Shown: positions 27,942 through 38,302 of the stretch, piece after piece
Layout of the letters: every line of letters begins with the position of its first letter
Numbering within the stretch: position 1 is the stretch's first letter
Notes under the pieces: model-generated
The model's input: the letters and a program-made list of their open reading frames with translations, nothing else
Told to the model about the DNA's origin: nothing
Database searches by the model: none
Translations under genes and position numbers: made by a program
DNA from: Stercorarius parasiticus
Taxonomy: Eukaryota; Chordata; Aves; Charadriiformes; Stercorariidae
DNA: 64,000 bases
Assembly: GCA_013396915.1 (NCBI GenBank)
Contig: VWZL01002042.1
Span: 742,789-806,788, forward strand
Reading direction: 5' to 3'

Positions 27942-28523
27942 ATGGCAGAAGGAGGGCATGCTGGCGCTCCTCCTGTCCGGCTCTGGGTGCGACGCGTAGG
28001 TGTTTACTGCGATGAGCACCGCAAAACGTGGCTCGTGGCTGCGGAAGAGGCAAGTGTCCTTTGAGCTTCCCAGTGATTGTAGCTTTGCTATTGCAGGTGC
28101 CTCTACTGCATTGCCGGTAACTGCCTGCTCTTTTTGTTACTCTCCCCCAGGAGGAAGGTATGCTGAGGGCTCGGATCCAAAGAGTTCAGGTTCCCCTGGG
28201 TGAGGCGCTGCGACCCAGCCAGCTCCCCCCATCCCGGCTGCCTCATATGTGGCAGCTGTCCCAGGGTGAGCAGTACAGGGATAGTAACTCTCGCGTTTGG
28301 GAGATAGAGCACCATCTCATGGTAAGGATGGTGGCAACAATAGACCATAGTCATGCCTGTTTGTGAAGTCATTTGAGATCCTTGAGGGACGGCAAAGGAC
28401 TGTTATTTTGTTGAAGTCCATTAGCTCAGCCACAGTTAACTGTAGACGTATTGAACTTTTCCTTGTCGCTTACAGCTTGGTGGTGTTGAAGAACTGCTGC
28501 TTAAACTCGTGCCTGGTGATTAA
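27942..28523 (+). CDS. MTCP1: MTCP1 (p13), TCL1-family AKT co-activator
   Basis: Three coding exons: 27942-28049 (36 codons, MAEGGHAGAPPVRLWVRRVG...), 28151-28321 (57 codons) and 28476-28523 (15 codons plus TAA). The product is 108 aa; human p13-MTCP1 is 107. The alignment is continuous: GAPP, LWV, GVYCDEHRKTW, then LRARIQRVQVPLG, PHMWQLSQGEQYRD, NSRVWEIEHHLM and GVEELLLKL. These are the strands of the eight-stranded TCL1/MTCP1 beta-barrel. Family members bind the AKT pleckstrin-homology domain and raise AKT activity; p13 is over-expressed in some T-cell proliferations. The first intron starts GC rather than GT. AATAAA at 28649-28654 gives a p13-specific 3' end before the CMC4 exons. As in human, it shares its promoter with CMC4, and the two proteins come from one unit by alternative splicing and polyadenylation without sharing any residues. 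Confidence 0.95.
28050..28150 (+). other. MTCP1: 101-bp GC-AG intron of MTCP1
   Basis: The exon ends GCG GAA GAG and the intron starts GCAAGT, the standard GC-type donor (AG/GCAAGT). It ends tctcccccag, after which GAG GAA GGT continues the frame. The spliced length between the TW and LRAR motifs equals that of human p13, which supports the junction. Confidence 0.85.
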
Positions 28524-28648
28524 TCTGGTATGTGTAGACATTACCCCTGCTTTGTACTGTGCTCTGTTTATTCCCAGTCATTCTTTAATATGACTTTTTG
28601 TCTTTCAGGAGCAGTGGCTCTAGGAAGATGTCGTTGTATATTTTGTAC

Positions 28649-28654
28649 AATAAA
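28649..28654 (+). terminator. MTCP1: MTCP1 (p13) poly(A) signal
   Basis: AATAAA 126 bases after the MTCP1 stop codon and upstream of the CMC4 coding exons, preceded by a T-rich stretch. Confidence 0.6.
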
Positions 28655-29769
28655 TGATTCTCTCTCCACTGAAATGCAGCCACCTCTGAGGTGGAAGCAG
28701 TTAAACAACACACAGCAACATCACACAAGAGTTTAGGACAGGCAGTGAAGAGGAGTATTGTGTCCAAGTGAAACGTCAGGGGGAGTTCTAGGTAGGCAGA
28801 ATGTAATTGCCCCAAGTGGAGTTTGGCCAGGATGCTGGAAATAATGCCCTAGCGATGTTGAAAAGTGCTGTGGGCTGGTGAATTGTGAGAAATTTGAAAG
28901 GCGGCACCTCCCTAGCTGTGGGCAGGGCCAGGAGCTGAACTGTGGCTCAGAGGGAGCTGAAGTCCCACCACCGCTTTCGGTAGCAGCGGTGCTTTCCTGT
29001 AGAGGTCTCCCATCCAACTACTTGTACCACCAGTTACTGCTTGTCTTCTGATCTCTCACGGAAGATCACAGTTAAGGGTGTCACAGCTGCAGAAAGTCAA
29101 ATTGAGTGTCTGAAATCTCGCTTTCTAGGGATTTGAACACAATGGAGCTGTCCTCCAGGCTGGTTTTTGGGTTGGTTTTTTTTTGGAGCGGGGGCGGAAT
29201 TTCCAAAAGACTTTCTCCTGGAACAAAGGAAAAAAAAAAAAGCCCTTCTTGTTGTCTTTATGGGCCATACACAACTAAGTTGTTTTGTTTGGTGGTTTTT
29301 TTAAATGCCTCCCCCGGCTGCAGTTATATGACTAACACCAAATCCTTGGTTGTGTAGAGGGCACAGAGGGGACTTTTGCGCAAATACATGCTTTAGTATA
29401 AGGTCTAGAGTTAAAGATTAAAAAACTAGTCAGCCATGTTAATTTGGATCTTTGCTGGAATCTTTGTGCATCCAAGTGGAAAAGGACACATTTTGACCAG
29501 AGAAAAAGGCCTTCAAGCCTGGCAACATAAAACTTCTCGTATTCATTGTCCACATTATCATCGTTTAGCCAGACCTAGAGAGTTCGTGTGTATGTTGGCA
29601 GGTGTCTGCAAGCAGCGATAGATGTTTTCTGAACTACCTGGGACAGAGAGGGAAATTGGGAGCTCTTTAAAGCCTTGGCTTTAGGACAGTGTCTTGCCCC
29701 CCACCCCTTCACCCCCCCACCTCCTGAAAAGCGCATTATTTCTACAGTAACATTTTCCTATCATTTTAG
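28655..29769 (+). other. Non-coding sequence between MTCP1 and the CMC4 start exon
   Basis: Intronic to the CMC4 transcript; no recognised exon or repeat beyond a short A-run and T-runs near 29.18-29.31 kb. Confidence 0.5.
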
Positions 29770-29779
29770 TTCTCTGAAC

Positions 29780-32700
29780 ATGTCCCAGAAGGATCCCTGC
29801 CAGAAACAAGCCTGTGCAATACAGAAATGCTTGCAAGGTACCAAGTGTCATTTTGTCTTTTTGGTGTCTTGATTTTCGGTGGAACTTAATTCTTTTATCT
29901 TAACCCTGTTCTCTTCTCACCTCAAAAAGGAGGAAAGCAAGCACATTAGCATCACCTGGATGCAAAGCAAACTAAATTATAATGTCTGATTTTAATAGAA
30001 TTGCCTTGTGCTTGATTTTAAATAACGAGACACCATTAGTACAAAACAGAGCGTTTGTAACAGGAACGTTGTGCTTATTTCAGAGCACTCCCCGTGCTGG
30101 GAGTGAGATCCCGTGTGTTGTCTTGGGACTCGGCTGTAGGCGGAGAGAGCTAGACATTATAATAAGCTCCCTTACAGAGCGGGTAGTGGGTGGATTGTAT
30201 GAGAAGACTGCAGAGCTCCTAGCTCCAGGGATATTTTAAAAGCAGGTCAGAGAGATGTCTGTCAGGAATGGGATAGGTATATGGGATCTGGCCTCGAGGT
30301 GTGAAATGCTCTCCCTCTGGAGACCTGTAACAGCTCTTTTGTAGTAGCTTAGATAAATATTTGTAGGGGCGAGGGAGATTATGCGATAATGCGTTTTGGG
30401 AGCCTGAGTTGAGGAGAGCAGGCTTGTTACTTGCGGAGGACAATATTTCTAAAAAGTTTTGATTGCTTCTTGGAAAAGGATTTGCCTTATGGAACGAATA
30501 AGAGAAAACATTCCTCTGTGCCAAGGCAGCTCAGCCACATGGGAAAGAGTTCTTCCTAACTCACCTGGTGGAGCCCTTAGCCAGCACGCTCCGAGCTTCT
30601 CCTGAGGATAACTCATGGTGGTAGCCCAGGGATGACGAGGCAGGTGGCTAGCAACGCCACAGCTAAAATCAGCCAGGCCAGTTCCACAGCAACTCATTTC
30701 TGCCTTTAATTTGTTTGCAGAGTACAAGCAGGTTAGCTAAAATATAGCAGGGAGGATGGAGGGGGTTGTGCTGGGGAAGCAGAGGGTTGGCTTTGCAGCC
30801 TGCAGCAATCTCTGCAGGTAACACACCAGCCCTGGTGGCTGGGGAGGAGCATGGGAGGAAAAGCATCTGGAGGAAAAATAGGGAAGCGCAATAGTCAGTT
30901 ATTGGTAGATGTCTGTCTTTCCCAGGATTGTTTTTTGGAAGCTGTGTTCAGCTCAAAGCGAGGGCTCAAACAGCCCCCTCTATGTGACTCCAACATTTGT
31001 CTGGGTACTTGCGCTGTCTTCATGGTTTGGAGCATTCTCCCATGAAGAGCTGCTTTCTCCCCCAACAGTAACTGCACTTAAAAGCAAATGTTTGACACTG
31101 GTTTGGTCCCATCTGTGACAATGTTCTTTTTATAACATTCATGGAGGTTATTCCAAGTGTTTTACCTGTGCAGGTTTGTGTGTGGATTTGATCGGAATGG
31201 TTAAGCGTTAGCAAAGAAGCTCTTTGCTACATGCAGACGACTCTGTCCACCGCTTCTCTAGCGGTTTTGGTTTTGGTTTTGGAGTGCTGTTGTTGTCCGT
31301 GTATTGTCCTGCTGTGGAGTTGTCGGAGTTGCACAGATGAAGCAGCTGAGTTGACAGACAGCAAAACAATTTTTTCCTGTAAGAATTAATGCGATAGAAG
31401 GTGTACACCGAGCCTTAACTGACAAATACGCAGAGAGAGTGTACACAGTGCAGCGGAGGGAGGGCAGAAGGGACCTTCGGGAGATGCTGGCTTTTCAGAG
31501 GCTGGTTTTGGAGTGGGTCATTGTTCCAAAAGACCTTGCCTGCTTCCTCTGTGAGACTGAATGCCCCCTGTAAATCTCTTTTGTGTTTTGCTATCCATTG
31601 TCTGACTAACCATTGTGCTTTTCAGGAACGCATCCCTGACAGATAGCAGGGTGTGCCTATATATATAGCTGTAGTTTTAGAAACAAACCTGCACAGGTAG
31701 AGGAACAGTTAGGAGAGCCACGGAGCCCTCATCATCAGCAGGTCATGGCAGAGAGAGGTTAGCTGTCTTCTCCAAGGGCCTGCCATGCCTCCTCGGCTGC
31801 CAGCTTGCATAAAGCAGTAACATAGAATCATAGAATGGTTCGGATTGGAAGGGACCTTAAAGATGATCTAGTTCTAACCCCCCCGCCATGGGCATCATCA
31901 CCATAACCTTTTTCTGTGCTTGTGTTAGAGGTCACTCACCAACCCAGTTAGGGAACTCGGAGCCCAGCGATCAGAGTGGGCTGGCTTGCTCATTAACTGG
32001 AGGTCATTCACTGCTGCTTTCTGGGCTCTCCAGTGGGTGCTGTGCTTGTCTCACATTGGGTTGCTGTTGCTTCTTTTAGTCTTTTAAAAATCAGTGGTGG
32101 GTGCAGGGGTGGGTGCAGCTGTGTAGCGGTTGCATAGTTCATCCAAGGCAGAGCAGGCAGCTCTGCACGCCCTGTGCTTCTCTGCAGACAGGCAGGTAGT
32201 TATTAATTCAGGCCACAGACTCAGTCTGCTCACGTACCCGCAGGGCTTCTCTCCGAGAGCCTGGTGGCCAGCCCAGCAAAGCACTGTGGGCTTTGCCACC
32301 TCAGCGACGGTGGCAGCCAGCAAAGCGCTAGGGCAGAAAGGCTGCTGGACAAATCGCCCATGTCCCGCAGTGCCTGAACCTGCCCGTGCGGAGAAATCTC
32401 TCTGAGCCTGAAACAAAGGCAATGTGGAGAAAGTACAGAGGTGGGCGTAGCTGTGCCGTGCACAAAGACGTGAGCATGGTTATCCCAGGTCAGACGAGGA
32501 GCTTGTTTAGCCCCATGTCCCAGCTCCAGCAGTGTCCAAGAGGAAAAGCCTAAGAAGGAAAGTAAGAGGAGGTGACGTAAGTTATGTGGCTAAGGGACCT
32601 CCTGAGCTAGAGGCGAGACCTTTGCGTGGAAGGTGGCTGCGTCACTGGCTCTGTGCAGTTGGATTCAGCTGCTGGCATTGGGATAAGCATTCCTGCTAGC

Positions 32701-33416
32701 GTGCTGCCTGCTTTGGTCACGCTGCAAAGCTGCAGCATGCCCACAACAGGCCACTGCAGGAGGTTCGCGGTCACGCTCCTCACCCCTTCCTTTTACAAGT
32801 GTGCACGTGGCCCTACTTACACCAAGTCCTCTTTGGATGCTCTTATATTTACACTCAGCTGTGAACATCATAGTGACATGTATTCAGCTGGGTTGAAGAC
32901 TATGGATGACAAGATCCAGCTTAAAAGCACCCAGGCTAAAGAAAGTAAGGATTGAAGGGCAGCAATAAGGGAAACCTCATTCTTACTGTAGTGAGATGTG
33001 ACAGCTACGCAGCTGGGGGGCTGAAGATGCTCCCGTCCACAACAGCAAGGCTGCCTTTGCATGGCTTTAGATAGCTGAAACTAAAGATTGCTGTAGAGCA
33101 GAGAAAGCGATGAAATGCTTGTAAGCAGCTCTTGCTTTTCAGGGAAAGATGCTGCCCAGCAGCTGTAGGGCTGGGCTAGATACGTCCCCACCGGGGACAA
33201 AACCTGTTCCCCTCTGCAGACTTAGTGTCTCCTTCTTATTTTCCAGTGAACAACTACGTGGAGTCTAAGTGTGAGACCGTGCTTCAGGAAATGCGGAAGT
33301 GCTGCGCCCGCTACCCCAAGGGCAGATCCATCTGTTGTTCAGGGTTTGAGAAAGAAGAAAGGGAGAGAGAAAAGTTTAAGGCGACTTCAGAAGGAGTTCC
33401 CCCATCACCTCAGTAA
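29780..33416 (+). CDS. CMC4: CMC4 (p8-MTCP1), twin CX9C mitochondrial protein
   Basis: Two coding exons, 29780-29837 and 33247-33416, encode 75 aa starting MSQKDPCQKQACAIQKCLQ. The splice splits a Val codon (G/TG). The CHCH-type fold is visible as Cys7-x9-Cys17 and Cys28-x9-Cys38, with extra cysteines at 12, 39, 49 and 50, followed by YPKGRS and SGFEKEE. CMC4 is a small protein oxidised in the mitochondrial intermembrane space by the MIA40 pathway, with a three-disulfide helical hairpin in the human protein. Human CMC4 is 68 aa; here the C-terminal tail is longer (ends SEGVPPSPQ). The coding exon begins ten bases after an AG acceptor at 29768-29769, so the 5' UTR is spliced from upstream exons. 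Confidence 0.95.
29838..33246 (+). other. CMC4: CMC4 coding intron (3.4 kb)
   Basis: Starts GTACCA and ends ttttccag. Contains a CR1 fragment at 31.8 kb. No nested gene was recognised; the ORFs in it lack domains. Confidence 0.7.
31822..31893 (-). mobile_element. CR1 LINE 3'-end fragment, reverse orientation
   Basis: atagaatcatagaatggttc, ggattggaagggacctt, aagatgatctagttctaacc: reverse-complement CR1 terminus, truncated after ~70 bases. Confidence 0.88.
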
Positions 33417-34736
33417 CACAATGCAGCTCCAGCAGGTACCGGAGCACGGACTCACCTGCAGAGCTCGTGTGTGTTTTTTCAAGCCTTCTTTAGACTTTCA
33501 GGAAAGCCAGATCGCTCCTAGAACACACCATCCGGCACACCAAAAAGTATAACGCAGTACCAACAGATGGCCTGGTTAACGGACTTTATTTTCTGTACCA
33601 AAACATCATCTACATTGTCTTTGCATCGCACCTGTATCCGTGAAAAGTCACTTGATGTTTTTAGAATGCTTACCTTACTCTAATCCATCCTTGCTCTCAA
33701 AATGGAGAACTGGAACCGAGTTATTCTGGCCTATGGAGCGGGAGGTACAGGAAATGAGCTCAGAAGAGTGAGTGAGTTTAAGCATGACACATGAAACAAG
33801 CCCATTTTGACACAGCAAAGGTATTGCTGCCATCATGCAGTAGTTCCAGGCAACATTTGCCTGTCCAGTGGTTCAAGCTCAAGAACGGGAATCGGGTCTG
33901 GGGATTGTTCCTAGGTCTTGCATAGATCACGAGTGGCTACAAGTCACTTTGCCTAAGTGCCTCACTTTCCCACTGGACAGACTTTTGGTTACTTTATATT
34001 TGAATTGCCTACACGCTGCTATTTGCATGACAGAGATGTTACAGGAACATTATTTCAGGGATTGATACAGGAATAGGATTTATTTTTTAAAAAAAAAAGC
34101 AATATTCATTTGAAAGATCTGACTGTTGATATAAAATTTATAAATTTATGTATTAATTGAACACCTTTAAGCAATATGTTAATGAACCCAGCGTAGTTCA
34201 ACCCGCTGGTACCCAGAGGCCTGTCACAAAGCCCTGGGCTAGATCCAAGAACTGATTTAGGTGCTGCTTACTGAACAAGCAGTTGTAGGCACTCGCTTTC
34301 AACAAAGCATTTCAGACTCACTCACAACCGGCTGTGTCTGGACCCCAGGGAGAGATGGCTTTTTCAGAAGTTCTCACCCGTGCAGCAGAAAATTTCCTGT
34401 GACCTGTAGGAAGAGCTCAGCAGACAGGTTCCTGCATCACCCTTCAGAGCTGCCTAAGTCTCTCCATCCCCTGTAGCAGGAGTCCAGGCACCTCAGTGGG
34501 TGCCAAGGCCATTGCAGAGCCTTGGCACCTAAATACCAGACTTCAAACCCACTAGGCCCCTAACTCTGTCATTAGATCTAGCCGTTAAGGACTTCTGTGC
34601 TGTGATCAAGTACAACTTACTTATGAAATACAGCTTCTATAAACAGACCACTGTAGTCTAGGCACAATAGTTGAGTGTATTGAAGCCTAGAAAAGCAAAC
34701 CATCTGTATTCACCGCTCTGAAATACCATGATACAA

Positions 34737-34742
34737 AATAAA
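34737..34742 (+). terminator. CMC4: Candidate CMC4 poly(A) signal
   Basis: AATAAA 1.3 kb after the CMC4 stop, with a T/G-rich element (cagtttggttgtttattg) within 40 bases downstream. Confidence 0.5.
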
Positions 34743-34775
34743 TGACTGGAACAAATTGTAGTCTCAGTTTGGTTG

Positions 34776-34781
34776 TTTATT
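34776..34781 (-). terminator. FUNDC2: Candidate distal FUNDC2 poly(A) signal
   Basis: TTTATT on + is AATAAA on the FUNDC2 strand. It lies 34 bases beyond the CMC4 signal, so the two genes could end almost on top of each other. Confidence 0.3.
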
Positions 34782-35464
34782 GAGAATACAACAGAGCTGC
34801 AAGCCGGGCAGCTTGGCTGCCATTCACAGTCCAGAGCTACATGTGATATCATCGTGTTTAAATAGAAGCTGCTTGATATTTTTATAACCGGGGCTCAAGA
34901 AGAGAATAACTCGGGGCTAGCCTTCCCTTCCCTCCCACCCCCCTGAAAAAGACCTTAAGACAAAATAGGGGGTTTAGTATTTCTGAAAAGTAGGGGAAAC
35001 TGATGACAATGCTGTAGAGCAGCTCAAACACTTGACAAATAGCTTATTTTTCCTTTTTGCTCTATCTGAGCAGGAGCAATGGAAAATCACTAGTAGATGA
35101 TAAAAAAATAAGTATTTAGGCTTTGGTTACGCCTGTTAAAAAGCCTCGTCTCCGTGCCTGTTTCTCAAGCGGAGCAAGCTTGCTCAGCAGGGAAGCTCCG
35201 AAACCAAGCTGGGAGCAGAATCACCTCCTGCCCCAGAAGCATCCCACCTTTTGGGAACATGGGCGATTGGTGCCAGGATCATTAAGGAGAGGGACTGATT
35301 AGGGCAGCCCATGGTTACCTGCGGAGAAGAGGGAAGGCTGCTGGCCTCCTGCTACCGGACTGGCTGTCACCGCTACCCTGAGTCAAACGCAACACGCAAG
35401 ACAAAACCACGCTGGTTCCTGAGAAGTCAAGAGACCCCACACAGAAGCTATTAGAGCAAAACCG

Positions 35465-35470
35465 TTTAAT
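35465..35470 (-). terminator. FUNDC2: Candidate proximal FUNDC2 poly(A) signal (ATTAAA)
   Basis: On the minus strand ATTAAA is preceded by a T-rich 3'-UTR-like stretch (ttgtatgtaaatgcttgttg, gatatttt) and followed by cggttttgctc. It would give a UTR of about 2.8 kb. Confidence 0.35.
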
Positions 35471-38302
35471 AAAATATCACTTCAACAAGCATTTACATAC
35501 AATATATAAAAACACTTTAAAAGCCTAGTGTGTTTTAAACCTTCTCATACTGGAACAGACGCCAAAAGTTGTTGAAACAAGACCAAAGAGAGCAGAGGCG
35601 GGTAGGGACATGGGGAAACACCTCATCTTGGCACCTGCAACAATGAAAATGCATCCCAACAGAGGCCGAGTCAGCATCAAAGCTTCCAGTGTGAGCCCAC
35701 AGCATCAAACAGTGCCAGCCACGAGCCCGACACTGACACAGCAGAAAGATTTGCCAGATCCCGCTGTCCTTGTCTGTTCCCTGCCTGCATTCCCATCAAA
35801 CTCAACATGAATTTGTCACTTGTTTCCCCTTCCAGCAGCAATTGAGGCGTTTTAGCTCCCTCTCTGGGCCATTTCTCTCCATAGCAGCAAGTCGGGACCC
35901 CGTGGAGCAGAACCCAGCACACTCTTCCCTGGGGCTGGGCAGAAACTGTGACTTATTTGAGCCTGAAAAAACATCCCTACGGTCTGTTAATGATTTACTT
36001 TGAGCTTCGTCGCTGGAGAAAGCTTTGTGGAGGTTAGTGCACCTCAGAAGAAGTTGTGTTATGCAGCACACCAGGCAGAGGGGCAGCAACGCTGTTTTCC
36101 TACAGGAGGAAGAGATACCCTGCAATACAAACGTATCAATTCATGCACATTCAGCCCTGCAGGGTTCCTACAAAGAAAAAAAAAATCCAAACCACCACCA
36201 TCATCTGTCATTCCACTCCCAAACACCAATTTACTGAAGACCTATTTGCTGCATCACATCACTCCTTCCGTCCTGGATGGCTTTTAGGAAGACCATCATT
36301 AAAAGGAAGGGAGCCCAGCTGCTCCTCATTCTCCTTGACCATGTATGGCAGGACAGGAGCAAAGAGACCGACTTCTGTTTCCTGATTACCTGCAGCTTCT
36401 TTTCAGATCCTGAAGGTGAGAAAACCTCAGCTAAAACGACGTGTTGCTACACTGACAATCAACAGAGCTGAAACAAAACTGACAACTGCAAGTGCTCATC
36501 CCAAAACCTCTGGTGGAAGAACCCACTGTTCCAGCTGTTCCAGCAGCTCTCAGGGAAGAGCGCCGTTTCTAGCCATGCTGAGAGCAGCAGTGATGATCAG
36601 AAAGGCAGCACACAGCACCAGAGATGGGGTGCAGCCACGGAGACAGGTGCTGTGTCCCAATCATCTATGTGCGTCATCATTCCCTAGCATGTTTTCCACT
36701 GAAAGATGGGAAAACATAAAAAAACCCGTTCTTGGCAAGAACTCCTACATGTACCTGCTGGAGGACGTCACCCAACTGTCATGCAAGTCCCTGGACACTG
36801 GAAAGCGGTAATGCCAGCCCAGCACAGCCAATGGAGAACACCTCTGAGGGATTTTGGGGGGTTTTTTTTGGTAATTTTCTCTTCTAGGTTAGAGGTCTGC
36901 TCTGCACACAGCTGCACTGGGACAGACTGTCCCAAAAGAGCTGAGCTCTGCATCTGGGCTGCCTCGTCACCTGCAGGAGAACGGTTGCAAATGATGGAAT
37001 TAAGCAAGCAGCTTTTTTTGTGGAAATGACAAATGCAAAGAAGGAAAGAAAATAACCAAGGTAGAAAGTATGGAAATGAGCCACTCCCACAAGAGCACAA
37101 CCTGTTTTTCCCCAACAGCTTTGTCATTTCAGTTGCTTGCAGAGACTGAGGGGATGGAGTTTGTGCTCTGCAGAAGCAGGTAAAGGACTGCACTCCAGAT
37201 TTCACATCCTCCCCTGACACCACTCCAGAACAGCTGGCAAACAGGGGCCCTGGACCAGTACAATGTACCCTAAACAGGGATGCACTTCCTCTCACACGGC
37301 TACAGCTGTAAGAGCATCACCAATGCCAAAGTGGCCAGAGAAGATCATGGCAGACACCAGTGTGAGGCCCAAGGTGATTTACAGTAAGCAGCACAGCTGA
37401 AACGCAGATCCCCTGTGCCAGCTAGCCTGACACAGACAGGTCAAGCACGCTGGAAGCTGGAAGCCTGCCCAGCACAAGAGAGCACCTCAGCACATTTCAA
37501 AGGCTGAGCAGTCAGCTAGCAAGTGAGAAAGGCGCTCTACAGTGCAGGAAGCTTGGTGACTTTCAGAACACAAGATGAGGAAAGGGCCTGGAGAGTCACC
37601 CATGGTGCTCAGTTTCCATCAGCAGTGCCAGTGCTGCAATTCCAGTAAGGGGTATAAATAACAGCAGAGGAGCAGCCAAACGGCCATCTACGTGCAGTGC
37701 AACGGGAGGGGGAGGGCAGGAGAACCCCCAGCATCACACATAACATGAACTTGCTCCTTATCCACCTGCCCGGGACACAGCCCAGGCTGTCCCCTGATAC
37801 TTCTGCATCCCCTCCCCTCCCAGGACACCCAAGCACATTTTGGATTGCACACGCCATCTCTGTACAGAGGGAAGCACAGGCTTTCCAGGTATTGGGGCAC
37901 AAGAAGTGCAAGCTAAATAGCAGTGAACAGCTGACAGCTGTTGTACACGTATAGTGTACAAATGTACATGTAACAGCCTGAGCACGTGGGAAGAAGCGCA
38001 TTTAAGAGATTCTTCTGCCACTACATGTTTATGAGGCTGCAACTCATCACAAAATTTGGGACTGGGTGTATTTGGTGGGGGAAGGAATCACTGGGAGTCA
38101 TAAGCTTTCAGATCAATCCCTGCACCCTAACAGCCCAGACAGAGGAAAACTTTGGAAATCAGAAGCAGCGTTGTAAGAAATAAGGGCTGGAACCTGTGAG
38201 CAGAAGGGACTGAGCCTGTCGGCAACTTCCTTTGACTTCTAAGTGAGAGAGAACAGCAGTAGAGGAGGGCAGGGGAGCCTAGGCATGAAGAGAGTGCAGT
38301 TT

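Larger units (their letters stand above)
33417..38302. other. Convergent 3' region between CMC4 and FUNDC2
   Basis: Presumed 3' UTRs and spacer. Several 60-175-codon open frames occur on both strands but none shows a domain, a signal peptide or a splice structure I can support. Confidence 0.5.
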
